DNA of 64,000 nucleotides from Blastomussa wellsi (Eukaryota > Cnidaria > Anthozoa > Scleractinia > Plerogyridae). Made by a program: the position numbers and the translations under genes. The notes under the pieces were generated by a model that was not told the DNA's origin, ran no database searches, and saw only the letters and a list, made by a program, of their open reading frames with translations. This document shows positions 48,345 to 58,000 of this stretch, piece by piece; position 1 is the stretch's first letter; the number at the start of each line of letters is the position of its first letter. Location: the NCBI GenBank assembly GCA_947652115.1, contig OX393568.1, positions 12,351,870 through 12,415,869 on the forward strand, in the 5' to 3' direction.

Positions 48345-48752
48345 TCAGAACTTCAAGTCATACTTTCCGCTGTTAAACCCATCCACCAAGAAGTCATGGA
48401 AAGCTCCATCTCTGATACGCCTTTCACCACGGTTTCCTGCATGTGCCATCCGAGGTACTTGTTCATCTTTTTCGTCCTGCTTCACTTCGGTTTCATCAAG
48501 TTCTTGGTTGATGCGTCGGTAAAATGACCTGTCTTCCTCTACGTCCTTGTCGTCATTGATAAAGGCTTCTTTCGTCTCTTCCTCACTTTCATCATCATCA
48601 CTGTCTTCATCAAACCCCACATGCTCGCGTTCAGAGCCGGATGGAGAGTATGGAAAACGCAAGCGAAAAATCATCCCGCACTCGCTTGTGAGAAATTCTG
48701 GGAAAAGATGGTAAAAAATGTACCATTCAAATTCATCAAGAAGAACAAGCAT
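48345..48752 (-). CDS. Acidic protein starting in the right terminal repeat (uncertain start)
   Basis: The unique part (below 48,627) is strongly acidic: EHVGFDEDSDDDESEEETKE ... DDKDVEEDRSFYRRINQELD ... HDFLVDGFNSGKYDLKF. The codons inside the terminal repeat are antisense to the acidic gene copy there, so the true start may be the Met at about 48,674 or another exon. It is convergent with polymerase, whose stop is nine bases away. No family is recognised. Confidence 0.5.
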   Translation of the reverse strand: MLVLLDEFEWYIFYHLFPEFLTSECGMIFRLRFPYSPSGSEREHVGFDEDSDDDESEEETKEAFINDDKDVEEDRSFYRRINQELDETEVKQDEKDEQVPRMAHAGNRGERRIRDGAFHDFLVDGFNSGKYDLKF

Positions 48753-49087
48753 TGAACATTGCGTGACATTGAACTCGTTACCAGTTTTTTGCGTGACATT
48801 GAACTCGTTATTGAACTAGGAACTCGTTACTCGTTACCAGGTTTTTTTGCGTGACATGTGTGAACTCGTTACCAGCTTTTTTTTGCGTGACATGTATCTT
48901 GTGTGACCATTAAAAAATTTTGAATTCAAATACTGTCTCCTGATTGGTTCATGACCTTGTGACGTTTTTGCTGACGCAATTCGCGGTTTAGAAAAGTCAC
49001 GTGTTCCATATACGGCCTCCTGATTGGTCCATTCAAAAAATACTCGATTCTGATTGGCTGTGCCCCAAAGTATAGGCACTTACTACT
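48627..49087 (-). repeat. Right terminal inverted repeat, 461 bp
   Basis: Inverse of 24811-25271, identical in length. It carries the mirrored iterons and CCAATCAG boxes, and a 3' copy of the acidic gene's last ~43 codons in the plus direction. Confidence 0.95.
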
Positions 49088-49093
49088 ACTAGT

Positions 49094-50056
49094 GCTAGTT
49101 ACTGCAACCATACGAGGTGTTGAGGAGAGGGTGATAACTGGTGGTGGCTTTGCAGTTTCTTGGGTCGACAATAAAGGAAGTTGAGGCTGAGCAGAAGTAG
49201 GTGTCACAAATGATGCCGAAATAGCCCCATGACTTTCGACTGGGTGCGATTGTGAGATGGGTGTGGCACTCTTCACATCAGGCTGCAACGAATGATTTTC
49301 GAGGGGAAGATCACGGGCATAATGTTCCTTAAGATAATCATTCATCCCATCCCCTCCTTCATATTCTTCACTTTGTTCTACGAACAAGTCAATCTCAGCA
49401 TGTTTCACTTTCGTTTTGGCATCCAATAATTCCAATTTCCTGCTCAACTCCGCTTTCCCCCTTTCAGCCTCTTCTATTCTACGTTGCAGTTCTTGCTTTT
49501 CTTGCAGGGCCTGCATTTCTAACTTGGTTTCTTCTATCACTCTCTTCTTCTCTTTAACACTATTTCTACTGGCACAACTCTTGTCACTCCTTGCAGATTT
49601 AAGACTAAAACCAGACTCAGATGGGGGTCTGTTCATTCCTTTCTTTTTAGCTCTCCAATTGTTGACTAGGATATCTAATTGCAATTTCATGTCTCTTTGA
49701 TTATTGTAACTGTCAAGCATTAACTCTTTCTTCTCTTCGTCCTCTTCGTAGAGAAGATAATTATCGTGTCTACAAACAAAGTTATGAAACGCTTCCTCAT
49801 ACCTTGCAACACAGATTTCCACTTCTTCCACTTCAACACTTGGACTTGCTAGCAATTCCTGCACTTGATTTCGCCGTTTTCGAAGTTCACCAATATGCCC
49901 AGCTCGCTGTCGCTTCGCCTGTACAGCTTTCTCGGCATACACTTCTGATTCGGCGGAGTTTTCCACTCGCTGAGTCACGTGCGATCCTGCACGATCGGCG
50001 CCTTTCGAGACTTTCGAAACTTTACTCGCCGATCTCTTGTTCTTCTTGCTGGCCAT
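49094..50056 (-). pseudogene. BEL/Pao Gag N-terminal half, split by the 24.3-kb element
   Basis: The product starts MASKKNKRSASKVSKVSKGA. It has a coiled-coil Gag N-terminus (KRVIEETKLEMQALQEKQEL ... RRIEEAERGKAELSRKLELL) followed by a Pro/Ser-rich linker ending STPRMVAVTSTS at the ACTAGT site. The Gag continues in the same frame at 24,804. The codons predicted beyond 49,093 are terminal-repeat sequence and not part of the gene. Confidence 0.85.
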
Positions 50057-51065
50057 ATTTCAAGATTCGGTCAGACAAGCTTGGTTCCTTCCATGAACGA
50101 TTGTTCAATACGGTTTCCAACTCCAAAAGAATATCTTCGAATGATGTAGTAGCCAACTACTCTGGGCAATTTGTTTAAGAATATTATTAGGCATCAACAC
50201 ATTCGTCCAAAGTTGTGTATATATTTGTTCTGCATCTCTGATTCATCAAACCTCTTTGAACGATTCGCTACAACAAAGAAATGATCGCTGTCACGATACG
50301 AATCGAAATACAACCGATAACCAACCGAAACAAAAACAATACTCACAAGATATTATGCCTGAATTCCCTTGCTTTCACTATGCTTTGAAAACACGTTCGC
50401 TCAAAGTCACATGGCGAACCGAACGAAACGTCAAGTAATGGTCACGAAATGTCCCTTACAATCTGTCTGACCTCGTTCTGCCAAATGGGCGAAGAAAATT
50501 CCGCTAAAATATCGAAAATCGTGTGAAATAGCGTGATCATTTTGGCTTGTTTTGTATATTCAGTCAACCTCTAATTATGCTGACATAATCTAAAAGCGAA
50601 AAAGCGCATGCGTATGCACCAAAATAATGTGAAATTTGGCAAAGGACAGAGAAAGAGCACCAAAAGGATAAGAAATACCAGACGGATCACAATATATATG
50701 CGAGATGTCTTATCGTATAGTTAGCTCACAAATTCTGATGATGCCTCGGGAGGTGAGAGTTGGCCACTCTCTGAAACCTGTTAAACGGCATGTACAGATG
50801 GTGAGTCACCGGGTACAGGGGAAGTCCTTCCAGTGGGACATTATCCTAGGGTGAGCTCACCTGGGCCCTACTGGTAACAGGGGGGTGCTCAGAAATTCCC
50901 TCGCGGGATTTCAAACCTCGCTCCCAAAGGTAAAATGGGAAATGACAGCTGCCTTGTCAGCCAGTGGCCAGACAACCAACAGCCACAGAGCACCCCACGA
51001 CAAGGGTCTTGTCCCTTTGTGACCTGTCACGCAATGTCACGCGTGACACATCACACAACGTCACG
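50057..51065 (-). other. Probable 5' leader and LTR region of the BEL element
   Basis: No gene. The position directly upstream of Gag, a TATATATG near 50,697 and a GC-richer tract to 51,024 fit an LTR plus leader. The right edge may lie near 51,030-51,060, where gtcacgc boxes (TGTCACGCAATGTCACGCG) occur. The partner LTR is missing because the 3' end is truncated, so the edges cannot be fixed. Confidence 0.4.
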
Positions 51066-51095
51066 CATTAACTACTTTTCAATAACTTTTCGACT

Positions 51096-51731
51096 TTAGT
51101 TCAAATTTGTGGTGGACGCTGTCAGTTTTTTTCGAAGTTCTTGTCGAAGCTCGTGCCGAATCTGTTTTTTTATCGTTTCAATATTCGGCAAATCGGATGG
51201 CTTAGCGAAGTTTTCCCGCAGCTTCTCTTTGAGTTCACAATATTTCTGCATTTCACGTGTTATTTGTTTGAATTCAGCGTCGGAAACATTGTTATCATCG
51301 AGAGGTTGAGAAACGGAACTTTGTATTGAGTCGTGTTTTAAAAGGGCCAAAGCTTGCATTTTCGTATGCTTTTTAATTTTTCTTTCAAGCTTCTTGTTTA
51401 CAACAGACAAGCCTGTGGAAGCAAATCCAAGGAGCGCAGCTATTCCTGCTATAGGCGCTCCAACCACAATTCCGACGCCCGTGAGTGAAGATGCAACGGC
51501 CCCAGAAGACAGAAAGGCACTTCCAACGCCAAGAGAGACCGCGGAATAGTGGATAACTTTGCGAGCTTTCTTGTATTTTTTCAATACAAGCCTCCAATGT
51601 TCGGCCTCATCGGCTATTTCTTTTTCAATTTTGCTGATCTCAGTAAGCCGGAAATTTTCTGGGGTTCTTTCCGGGGGAAGTTCTGGATAAATAGGTGGAG
51701 CACTCGGCTGCAAGACATTTGACGAAGACAT
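51096..51731 (-). CDS. Membrane protein with fused PSAP/PPIY/YPEL late-domain motif
   Basis: 211 residues, intact. Residues 9-18 read PSAPPIYPEL, which contains PSAP (Tsg101/ESCRT-I type), PPIY (PPxY, NEDD4 type) and YPEL (YPxL, ALIX type) overlapping. A helix (SKIEKEIADEAEHWRLVLKK) leads to a hydrophobic hairpin of small residues (about 62-110, SLGVGSAFLSSGAVASSLTG ... GIAALLGFASTGLSV), then a charged coiled-coil C-terminus (EFKQITREMQKYCELKEKLR). It lies beside the minor-capsid gene of this Polinton. The motif is conserved in the remnant at 16,886. A membrane-remodelling or budding role is inferred. Confidence 0.7.
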   Translation of the reverse strand: MSSSNVLQPSAPPIYPELPPERTPENFRLTEISKIEKEIADEAEHWRLVLKKYKKARKVIHYSAVSLGVGSAFLSSGAVASSLTGVGIVVGAPIAGIAALLGFASTGLSVVNKKLERKIKKHTKMQALALLKHDSIQSSVSQPLDDNNVSDAEFKQITREMQKYCELKEKLRENFAKPSDLPNIETIKKQIRHELRQELRKKLTASTTNLN

Positions 51732-51755
51732 GGTATATCAACAGATTATATTTTT

Positions 51756-52425
51756 TTAAATGATTTGCAATTCGAATTCAAGAGGTTGATCGTTAAAATC
51801 AAAAAGCTCTCCGTCCACGTCTTTGACTGAAAGCGTAACGCTGTGGACATATTTTTCAGTCGAAGCGAAACGAAAGGGCAGCTGTTCGCCCGTTTGATAG
51901 TTGACTTTTTGGAAAGCTTCCCCTCGGATGTCAAACTTTGCAAGAAGGGTTGAAGCTTTGCCATTGACCAAATTTTGATTGTGGTCAACCAAGTCGCAAT
52001 GGACAAAGTAAGTAAACGGTATTTGAAGCCGTTTGATGAAAGTTCTAAAAATCAAAACGCGGGATATGCCAAGAAAATCGGCTAAGTCGTTGTCAAGAGT
52101 AATTTTTTTTATTCCCAAAGTTGTCAATTACCATTGCACCAGCTGGTGTATTGATTTGAGTGGGAAGTTTTACATCAAATTTAGCAAAAGCGTGTTCAAT
52201 ATTTTGAGCCATACTTTCAAGAGTGTAATGCCCTCTGGGGAATGTTATGGGAACAGCGCGTTTACCATCTGGATCAGACATTGCAATAACCCCATCGTTT
52301 TTCAAATTATGCCACGAATTATAAAGCGAACAAGACAACAGCCTTACGAAAGAGGCCTCTGGAATCGGGTTGTCAAAATATACGGTGCATGGATTAGAAG
52401 ACGTAGAAATAGTAAGCACAACCAT
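51756..52425 (-). pseudogene. Polinton minor capsid (penton-like) protein, copy 2, one frameshift
   Basis: The product starts MVVLTISTSSNPCTVYFDNP at 52425. The first frame ends near 52,100, and the rest (VLIFRTFIKRLQIPFTYFVH ... GELFDFNDQPLEFELQII) lies in another frame to 51,756. An eight-T run near 52,100-52,115 is the likely slip site. Otherwise the protein is complete at about 220 residues. Family by comparison with copy 1 and position; divergent from the gene at 52,496. Confidence 0.6.
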
Positions 52426-52495
52426 TTTATTTTGTTGTGTGCAAATTTTCAATTGAAAAATAACTGAGAATATATAAACATCTTGAAAGCCGCAT

Positions 52496-54131
52496 GTGAT
52501 TATGATGTTTGGTTATCTCGGAAAAATAGCGCAGGCTTCCAATGCAAAGTTTGCACAAGTCAAGGCGTGGGCAGCTTTTTCTGCACGGTTCCCGAGGGCC
52601 GACAAAAGCAAATTTGAAGCCCAGATATTTTTTGCACCGGACCATACAGCAACAGCCGAAATATTTTACAAAGAGGTTCAGATCGCAAATATTGGAGCGC
52701 AGACATGAAAAGCGCGCTGGGTTTGGTTGACGTTGACGTTGACGTTGATGGCTTCCCTTTCCAGTTAACGCCCCGCACAGAAAAAAGTTCGCTTCCAGTT
52801 CCAGCAGTTGAATTTCATGACGCGGTGCCAAGTTTGAAAAAAATATTCAACAAATCAGTGGATATTTATGTCTCCCCTGATCAGTATTTTACAGCAAAGT
52901 TCAGAGTCCAAAAGTCCAAAAGGAACAGCTGAAGTTCGAAACGTCAAAGCCTGCAAAAAAATGGTTGTCGGGTCCAAATCTGTCTTTCTGGGAACAACAG
53001 CTGAACTTTGCTGTGTGGTGCGTGACGACAGGTTGCGGAATATCTCGAGAAGTATTTGACAAAGACAACACAACGCTGAAGCTGCCGCCGCAGGTGCGGG
53101 CTTTTTACATCTTTCACGTGTACTTTACGGTTCGACGAATCCTCTTCCAGCTCGGAGGAATCCAAAGCGTGAGCGCGCTTCCTGGCGACCCTACATTCAG
53201 TCAGTTTAACAACCATTTCAACGAAGCTTCTTATAAAAGATTATGTGCAGAGTTCAACGTTCCTTCATCAACTGATTTCCGGTTTACGCTAGGCCCGAAC
53301 CACGGGCTAGGAAACGTATACATTTATTGTCACGACCCTTTCATCCTGAACGTTCCCTATCCATCAGCAAAAGCAAAATTCGATGACGAGGACCCAAGGG
53401 CTTCTGAAAAGGGAATTTCAGTTTGCTTCATCAGAAACGATGCTGCGAAAGAGCAATTCAACTGGTTTGCACCTAAAACCACGGCAGGTTTGACCCAGGC
53501 TGGTTTGTCGCGAATAAACCAGTCAATTGAAGCCTTTGTGTATTGCATCTTGGGTGCGCAAGTAAACGTCCGCAGCAGCATTCTTGGTGCTGGAGGCAAA
53601 GCAAAAGAAGCCCAGAGCGAGTTCATCGTCTTAGTGAAAGACGCAGTGAGGCTGCCTGACCTGGCCAAGTCAGTTCAAAGATACCAACTTGCCGTAGACG
53701 AGGCCAACGTGAGGCTCAATCTGGCTGTATGCCCGGGGGCTTGGTTAATGCCCGCGCGAATGATAATAAACACAGAAAGCACGGTTGGCTATAACAACCG
53801 ATTGAAACAGGCGATACCGGGTATGAAGCTGGGGGTAAACGACGGTGCAAACAAGGACACAAGAAAAGTGGCGCTTCAGCTGATGGATGGCGGGAAATCG
53901 AAAATTAACCGGCCAAACAGCCATCATACCAATCCTATACACAAAGCAGCCACAGCTGAAAGCAAAAAAGGTCAAAAACCTGCTGGCAAAACTCCAGCAA
54001 CAGAAGAAGTGCAAACAGAAGAACCAGTGCCAACGGCCTGCTCGGGCAGTGAGTCTCATGACTTAAACAAAATAGCTGCCACTGTTGGCGCGGTTGCAGT
54101 TGTGGGTTTGGCATTTTTGACATTACGTTAA
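52496..54131 (+). pseudogene. Conserved Polinton protein (unassigned, PW-like candidate), copy 2
   Basis: The 3' part (52,965-54,131) is an intact 388-codon frame: LSFWEQQLNFAVWCVTTGCG ... CFIRNDAAKEQFNWFAPKTT ... and a C-terminal membrane helix (IAATVGAVAVVGLAFLTLR). The 5' part (from 52,496) is out of frame. A 28-bp segment present in copy 1 after 'aaagagg' is missing here near 52,676, and another frame change lies near 52,905. An upstream sequence in the long frame (KFETSKPAKKW) joins smoothly to the 388-codon part, so the ATG at 52,965 is not the original start. The function is not known. Confidence 0.6.
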
Positions 54132-54633
54132 CGCCGCTTTTTGATATAGCCCTCAACCAGAAACGCCACCGCACCCAAAATCAGAAGCCATGTGTGTTCT
54201 GCCAGAAAACCAATTGCCTGGCCAGCAGCTTTGAAAAGGAAAGAAACAATCGAGCCAATTAACCCTGGAAGAATTCCACCAAGTTTTTTGCCAATCTCTT
54301 TCAACCCATTTGCCAACCCTTTTGCGGTTGCTTTCAGTGAGTTGTTGATTGTGCTTACGACAGCACCAATCGTAACACCAGCAGCAAGAAGGACAGCCGT
54401 GACGGTCACGCCATATTTCTTGAAGATCTCTTTGACCCTTTCTCGAAGAGGCTTCTCTCGTTCTATTTCCTCAATCCGTGTGTCAACCTGGTTGATCTCT
54501 TCGAGACGCTGCGCAACTCTTGCTTCCGCGGCTTCTTTATCAGAGGGTGAGGCGTTCTCATCGTTGATGATCGCCCTGTCTTCTTCATTTTGGCGTTCCA
54601 GTTCTGCTTTTTGAACTTTCAGCTCGTTGAGGG
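54128..54633 (-). pseudogene. Coiled-coil membrane protein, copy 2, C-terminal half
   Basis: ELKVQKAELERQNEEDRAII ... is followed by KKYGVTVTAVLLAAGVTIGA, an amphipathic NNSLKATAKGLANGLKEIGK, and two further hydrophobic segments (GILPGLIGSIVSFLFKAAGQ and EHTWLLILGAVAFLVEGY), ending KKRR. The 5' half lies beyond the Ty3 insertion at 59,347-59,790. The stop overlaps the end of the convergent gene at 54,131. Confidence 0.7.
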
Positions 54634-54773
54634 TGTTAAAGTATTGACGAGGAACAACAATAAAGAACAATAAGGAACCAACATTTACTGAGAAGTCGCA
54701 CATGTACAAATATCAAGATGGCTGACTCATCCAAGACCAGTCACTCGTGCCCAGTCCCACACATACTGTGACA
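54634..54773 (-). repeat. 3' LTR (140 bp)
   Basis: It matches 59202-59341 at every position I compared. The adjacent purine tract is at 54774-54784 (reverse strand AAAAAGGGGGA). Confidence 0.93.
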
Positions 54774-55046
54774 TCCCCCTTTTTCCAAAAAAAAAAAAAA
54801 TACAGTAACTCAACGCTAGAAATCGAAAATGAGGCAAAAGCCTGTAAAGTCAAACATAAACTTCCATGACATATGGATCCCTGCAATGTCATTGGCAACA
54901 AAGTTGTCCATATGCAAATAATAACACTAAAAACATTGTCCAAGATTGAAAATTGGCACGTGCCTGAAATAAGCTAAACTAGAAAAACGCGAGCTCGTGT
55001 TAAGAACTGAAATCAACCTAGAAAATCAGAATAGAGTCAAACTAGA
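54774..55046 (-). other. 3' untranslated region of the Ty3 element
   Basis: About 270 bases between the stop of Gag-Pol and the 3' LTR. It contains the polypurine tract and a 14-base A run on the plus strand, and no frame of interest. Confidence 0.7.
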
Positions 55047-58000
55047 TTATTCAGTAAAACGAGCGGGTCTGTTCACTTCACGTCCACTCCTGGTTCGGTA
55101 GGTTCCCGAATTCTGACTGCCGCTAGATGTTCCTGAACTGACGTTGACATCTGGCGAAGAGGTAGGAGGTGCCTCAACAAGCTCTGGCACCTCATCTGAA
55201 GGCTCATCAGATTCTATAACACCTGGCTCATACTTGGGCTCCATCATGGCCATTACTGGGCGAAGATGGCGTCTATTACGGCGAAGGACTGACCCAGATT
55301 GGGTCGTCACCTCATATGAACGGGGTTCTGGTCGCACGCAATTTATACTTCCTGGTAGCCATGTCTTGGTTGCTTGGTCTTGTATACGCACAGGCTGTCC
55401 AGCTGTCAAGGGGCTAAGATCGGTTGCAGACTTGTCGTGATAGTATTTCATTCGCTCCTGCCGCTCTGTTAAACGCTGGTTGATCTTGTCCTTGTCAGGT
55501 ATTTGGTTCCCCACCCGGATGGGTAGGTTTGATTGGAGTTTACGCTGATAAAGTAACTCGGCTGGAGAAGGGAGCTGTGAGTCAACTGGGGTAGACCTAA
55601 GGCAAAGTAATGACATGTAGGGGTCCTGTCCAGACTCCTTAGCCTTGGACAAGGTGTGTTTGACAGTCTGAACTTGTCTCTCAATGAATCCGTTGGATCT
55701 TGGGTATCTTGGGCTTGACGTAATATGTTGGAAACCCCACGCTTTGGAGAATTCTTCGTAGCTTTTGCAGTCATACTGTGGGCCATTATCTGAGATTAAA
55801 ATTTCTGGTACTCCTTGTTCTGAGAACACACTTTTTGTAAGACTGACAACTGTGTTGCCTGTGGACTGTCCACGTGGTATTTTCCTTACGATGGGGAACT
55901 TGGAGTAATAGTCACAAAGGAGTAGATAGTCTTCCCCGTTCCACGAAAACAAATCGGTCCCAATGACCTGCCATGGTCTTGTGGGTATTTCATGTGGCTC
56001 CAATGTTTCTTTGGCTTGTGTGTGTTGACTTTCTTGACAAACCTCACATTTCTGCACCCTGGCCTCAATTTCCTTATTAATGCCCGGCCAGAATACACAC
56101 GATTTTGCTCGAAGCTGGCATTTCTCGACACCCTGGTGGGCCTGGTGTAGTCTCTCTATAATGTCATTTCTTTGTGATTCCGGAATGATCACTCTTTCAC
56201 CTTTAAGGATTAGACCGTTCTCAATTGACAGCTCATCACGGTAAGCCCAATACTTCCTCAAATGGATTGGGACTTGCTTTTGTTTTTCAGGCCATCCATG
56301 GTAAATGACTTCTCGTAGAGCTGTAAGTTCAGGATCTGACGAGGTGTCTTGTCTGAGAGTGTCTAATCTTGTATCAGAAAATTGCACCAGGCACACTTGA
56401 TGTAGATCCAAGGATTCCTTACCGGGTAGGGGATTTAGTCTTGACATTGGGTCAGCAAGAAGCATTTCAGTTCCAGGTTTATACTTGATTGTCATGTCAT
56501 ATCCCTGTATTCTGAGCAGCATTCGCTGAAGCCTTGGGGGTGCAGCTGTTAAATTCTTCATGTGAATCATTTCAAGGGGCTTGTGATCTGACTCGACTGT
56601 GAATTTTTTTCCAAACAAGTAGGAGTGAAATTTCTCACAAGCCACAACAACAGCAAGCATTTCACGCTCGATATTTGCATAACGTTTCTCTGTGTCCGTG
56701 AGTGCCCTTGATGCAAAAGCTACAACTTTGCCTTCCTGTACCAGAGCACTTCCAAGACCTCGAAGGGATGCATCTACCTGGATAACTGTTTCCTTCTCCG
56801 GGTCAAAGTATGTTAATGATACTTCGCGGCAGATTGACTGCTTGATGTTTTCAAAAGCCATCTTGTGGGAAGGGGACCACTGGAATTCAGTGCCTTTCTT
56901 AAGAAGGTTTCTCAGAGGCTCTGACATAGCCGACAGGTTTGGAATGAAAGGGGCCATGTATGTTGCTATGCCAAGGAAGGTTTGGAGCTCTTGGGTGTCC
57001 TGTGGCTCTTGTAAGGCCCTGATGGCTTCCACTTTCTCTGGGTCAGGATGTACTCCGTCTGCATCGAACAGCATGCCAAAGAAAGTGATCTTTGTCTCCT
57101 TAATACTGCATTTGTCCAAGTTGAAAACGAGACCATGCTGACGCGCGACCAACATTAGATTGTGCAAGTTTGCATCATGCTCTTCCTCTGTAGGGCCATG
57201 GACTGCAATATCATCTGCAATACCAACTGTTCCAGGACATTTCTCAAGAATAAAGTCCATCTTCTGTTGGAAAATATCCTGGCTAACACATAATCCAAAA
57301 GGCAGGCGGGTAAACCTGAATCTTCCAAAGGGGCTGTTGAAGGTTGTGAGGAAAGAAGACTCATCATCCAGCACTACAGACCAATAACCATGGCGGGCAT
57401 CTAACTTTGAAAATATTGTACTACCTTTGAATTTGTGCGTGACCTCTTCTAAGGTTGGCGTGTGATGATGGCTTCTCTTGACAGCTCGGTTAAGATCCTT
57501 TGGATCGAGGCAAATACGCCACCTCCCATTTGATTTTTGGGAGTAAGCTACACTTGAAACCCAGTCAGTGGGCTCAGTCACTGGTTTAATCACTCCTAGA
57601 CTGACCATTTCGTCAAGTTCTTTCTTAATATCATCCTTGATGTGAATTGGGCATTTTCGAGGGGCATGCACTACAGGTGGTACGTCTGGGTCTGTAATAA
57701 TGTGGTACTCTCCTTCGAATTTGCCAATACCATTAAACCGATCAGGATACAGCAGGTGAAGGTCGCTCTTATCCTTAATTGTTGGGTAAGGCATCTTGGT
57801 GGTATAAATACCACAATGCAGTTCCACTAACTGAAGCTCACAGGAAGTGGGAAGGCCACATATAGCTGGGCCATCAACATCAGCAACATATAACCTTGCA
57901 TTAGTTTTTTTGTCACCATATGAACATTTGATGGAACATACCCCGTGCTGTGGTATTGGTGTGCCATTGTAAGCAATCAATTTGGTGTGGGTATGTGTTG

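Larger units (their letters stand above)
24811..49087. mobile_element. Complete 24.3-kb adintovirus-like (Maverick/Polinton superfamily) integrated element
   Basis: The element starts AGTAGTAAGTGCC and ends with its exact inverse. Terminal inverted repeats are 461 bp each, equal in length and near-identical. The flanking 6-bp duplication ACTAGT lies at 24805-24810 and 49088-49093; six bases is the size known for Maverick/Polinton integration. Removing the element and one ACTAGT restores an unbroken BEL Gag frame (…VTSTS/ACSDDLVTK…). The core set is complete: polymerase B, chromodomain integrase, packaging ATPase, adenain-like protease, hexon-like capsid, penton-like proteins, PLA2-like protein and basic core proteins. 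I see no stop or frameshift in any main gene, so it is young and possibly competent. Confidence 0.93.

Noticed and set aside
48926..49093. Continuation of the BEL Gag frame (SKCLYFGAQPIRIEYF...).
   Set aside because: It lies in the terminal repeat of the inserted element; the true continuation is at 24,804.
51024..51065. gtcacgc boxes resembling the iterons of the 24.3-kb element.
   Set aside because: Only the 8-9-bp core is shared, with no CTGGTAACGAG part; they probably belong to the BEL LTR or flank.
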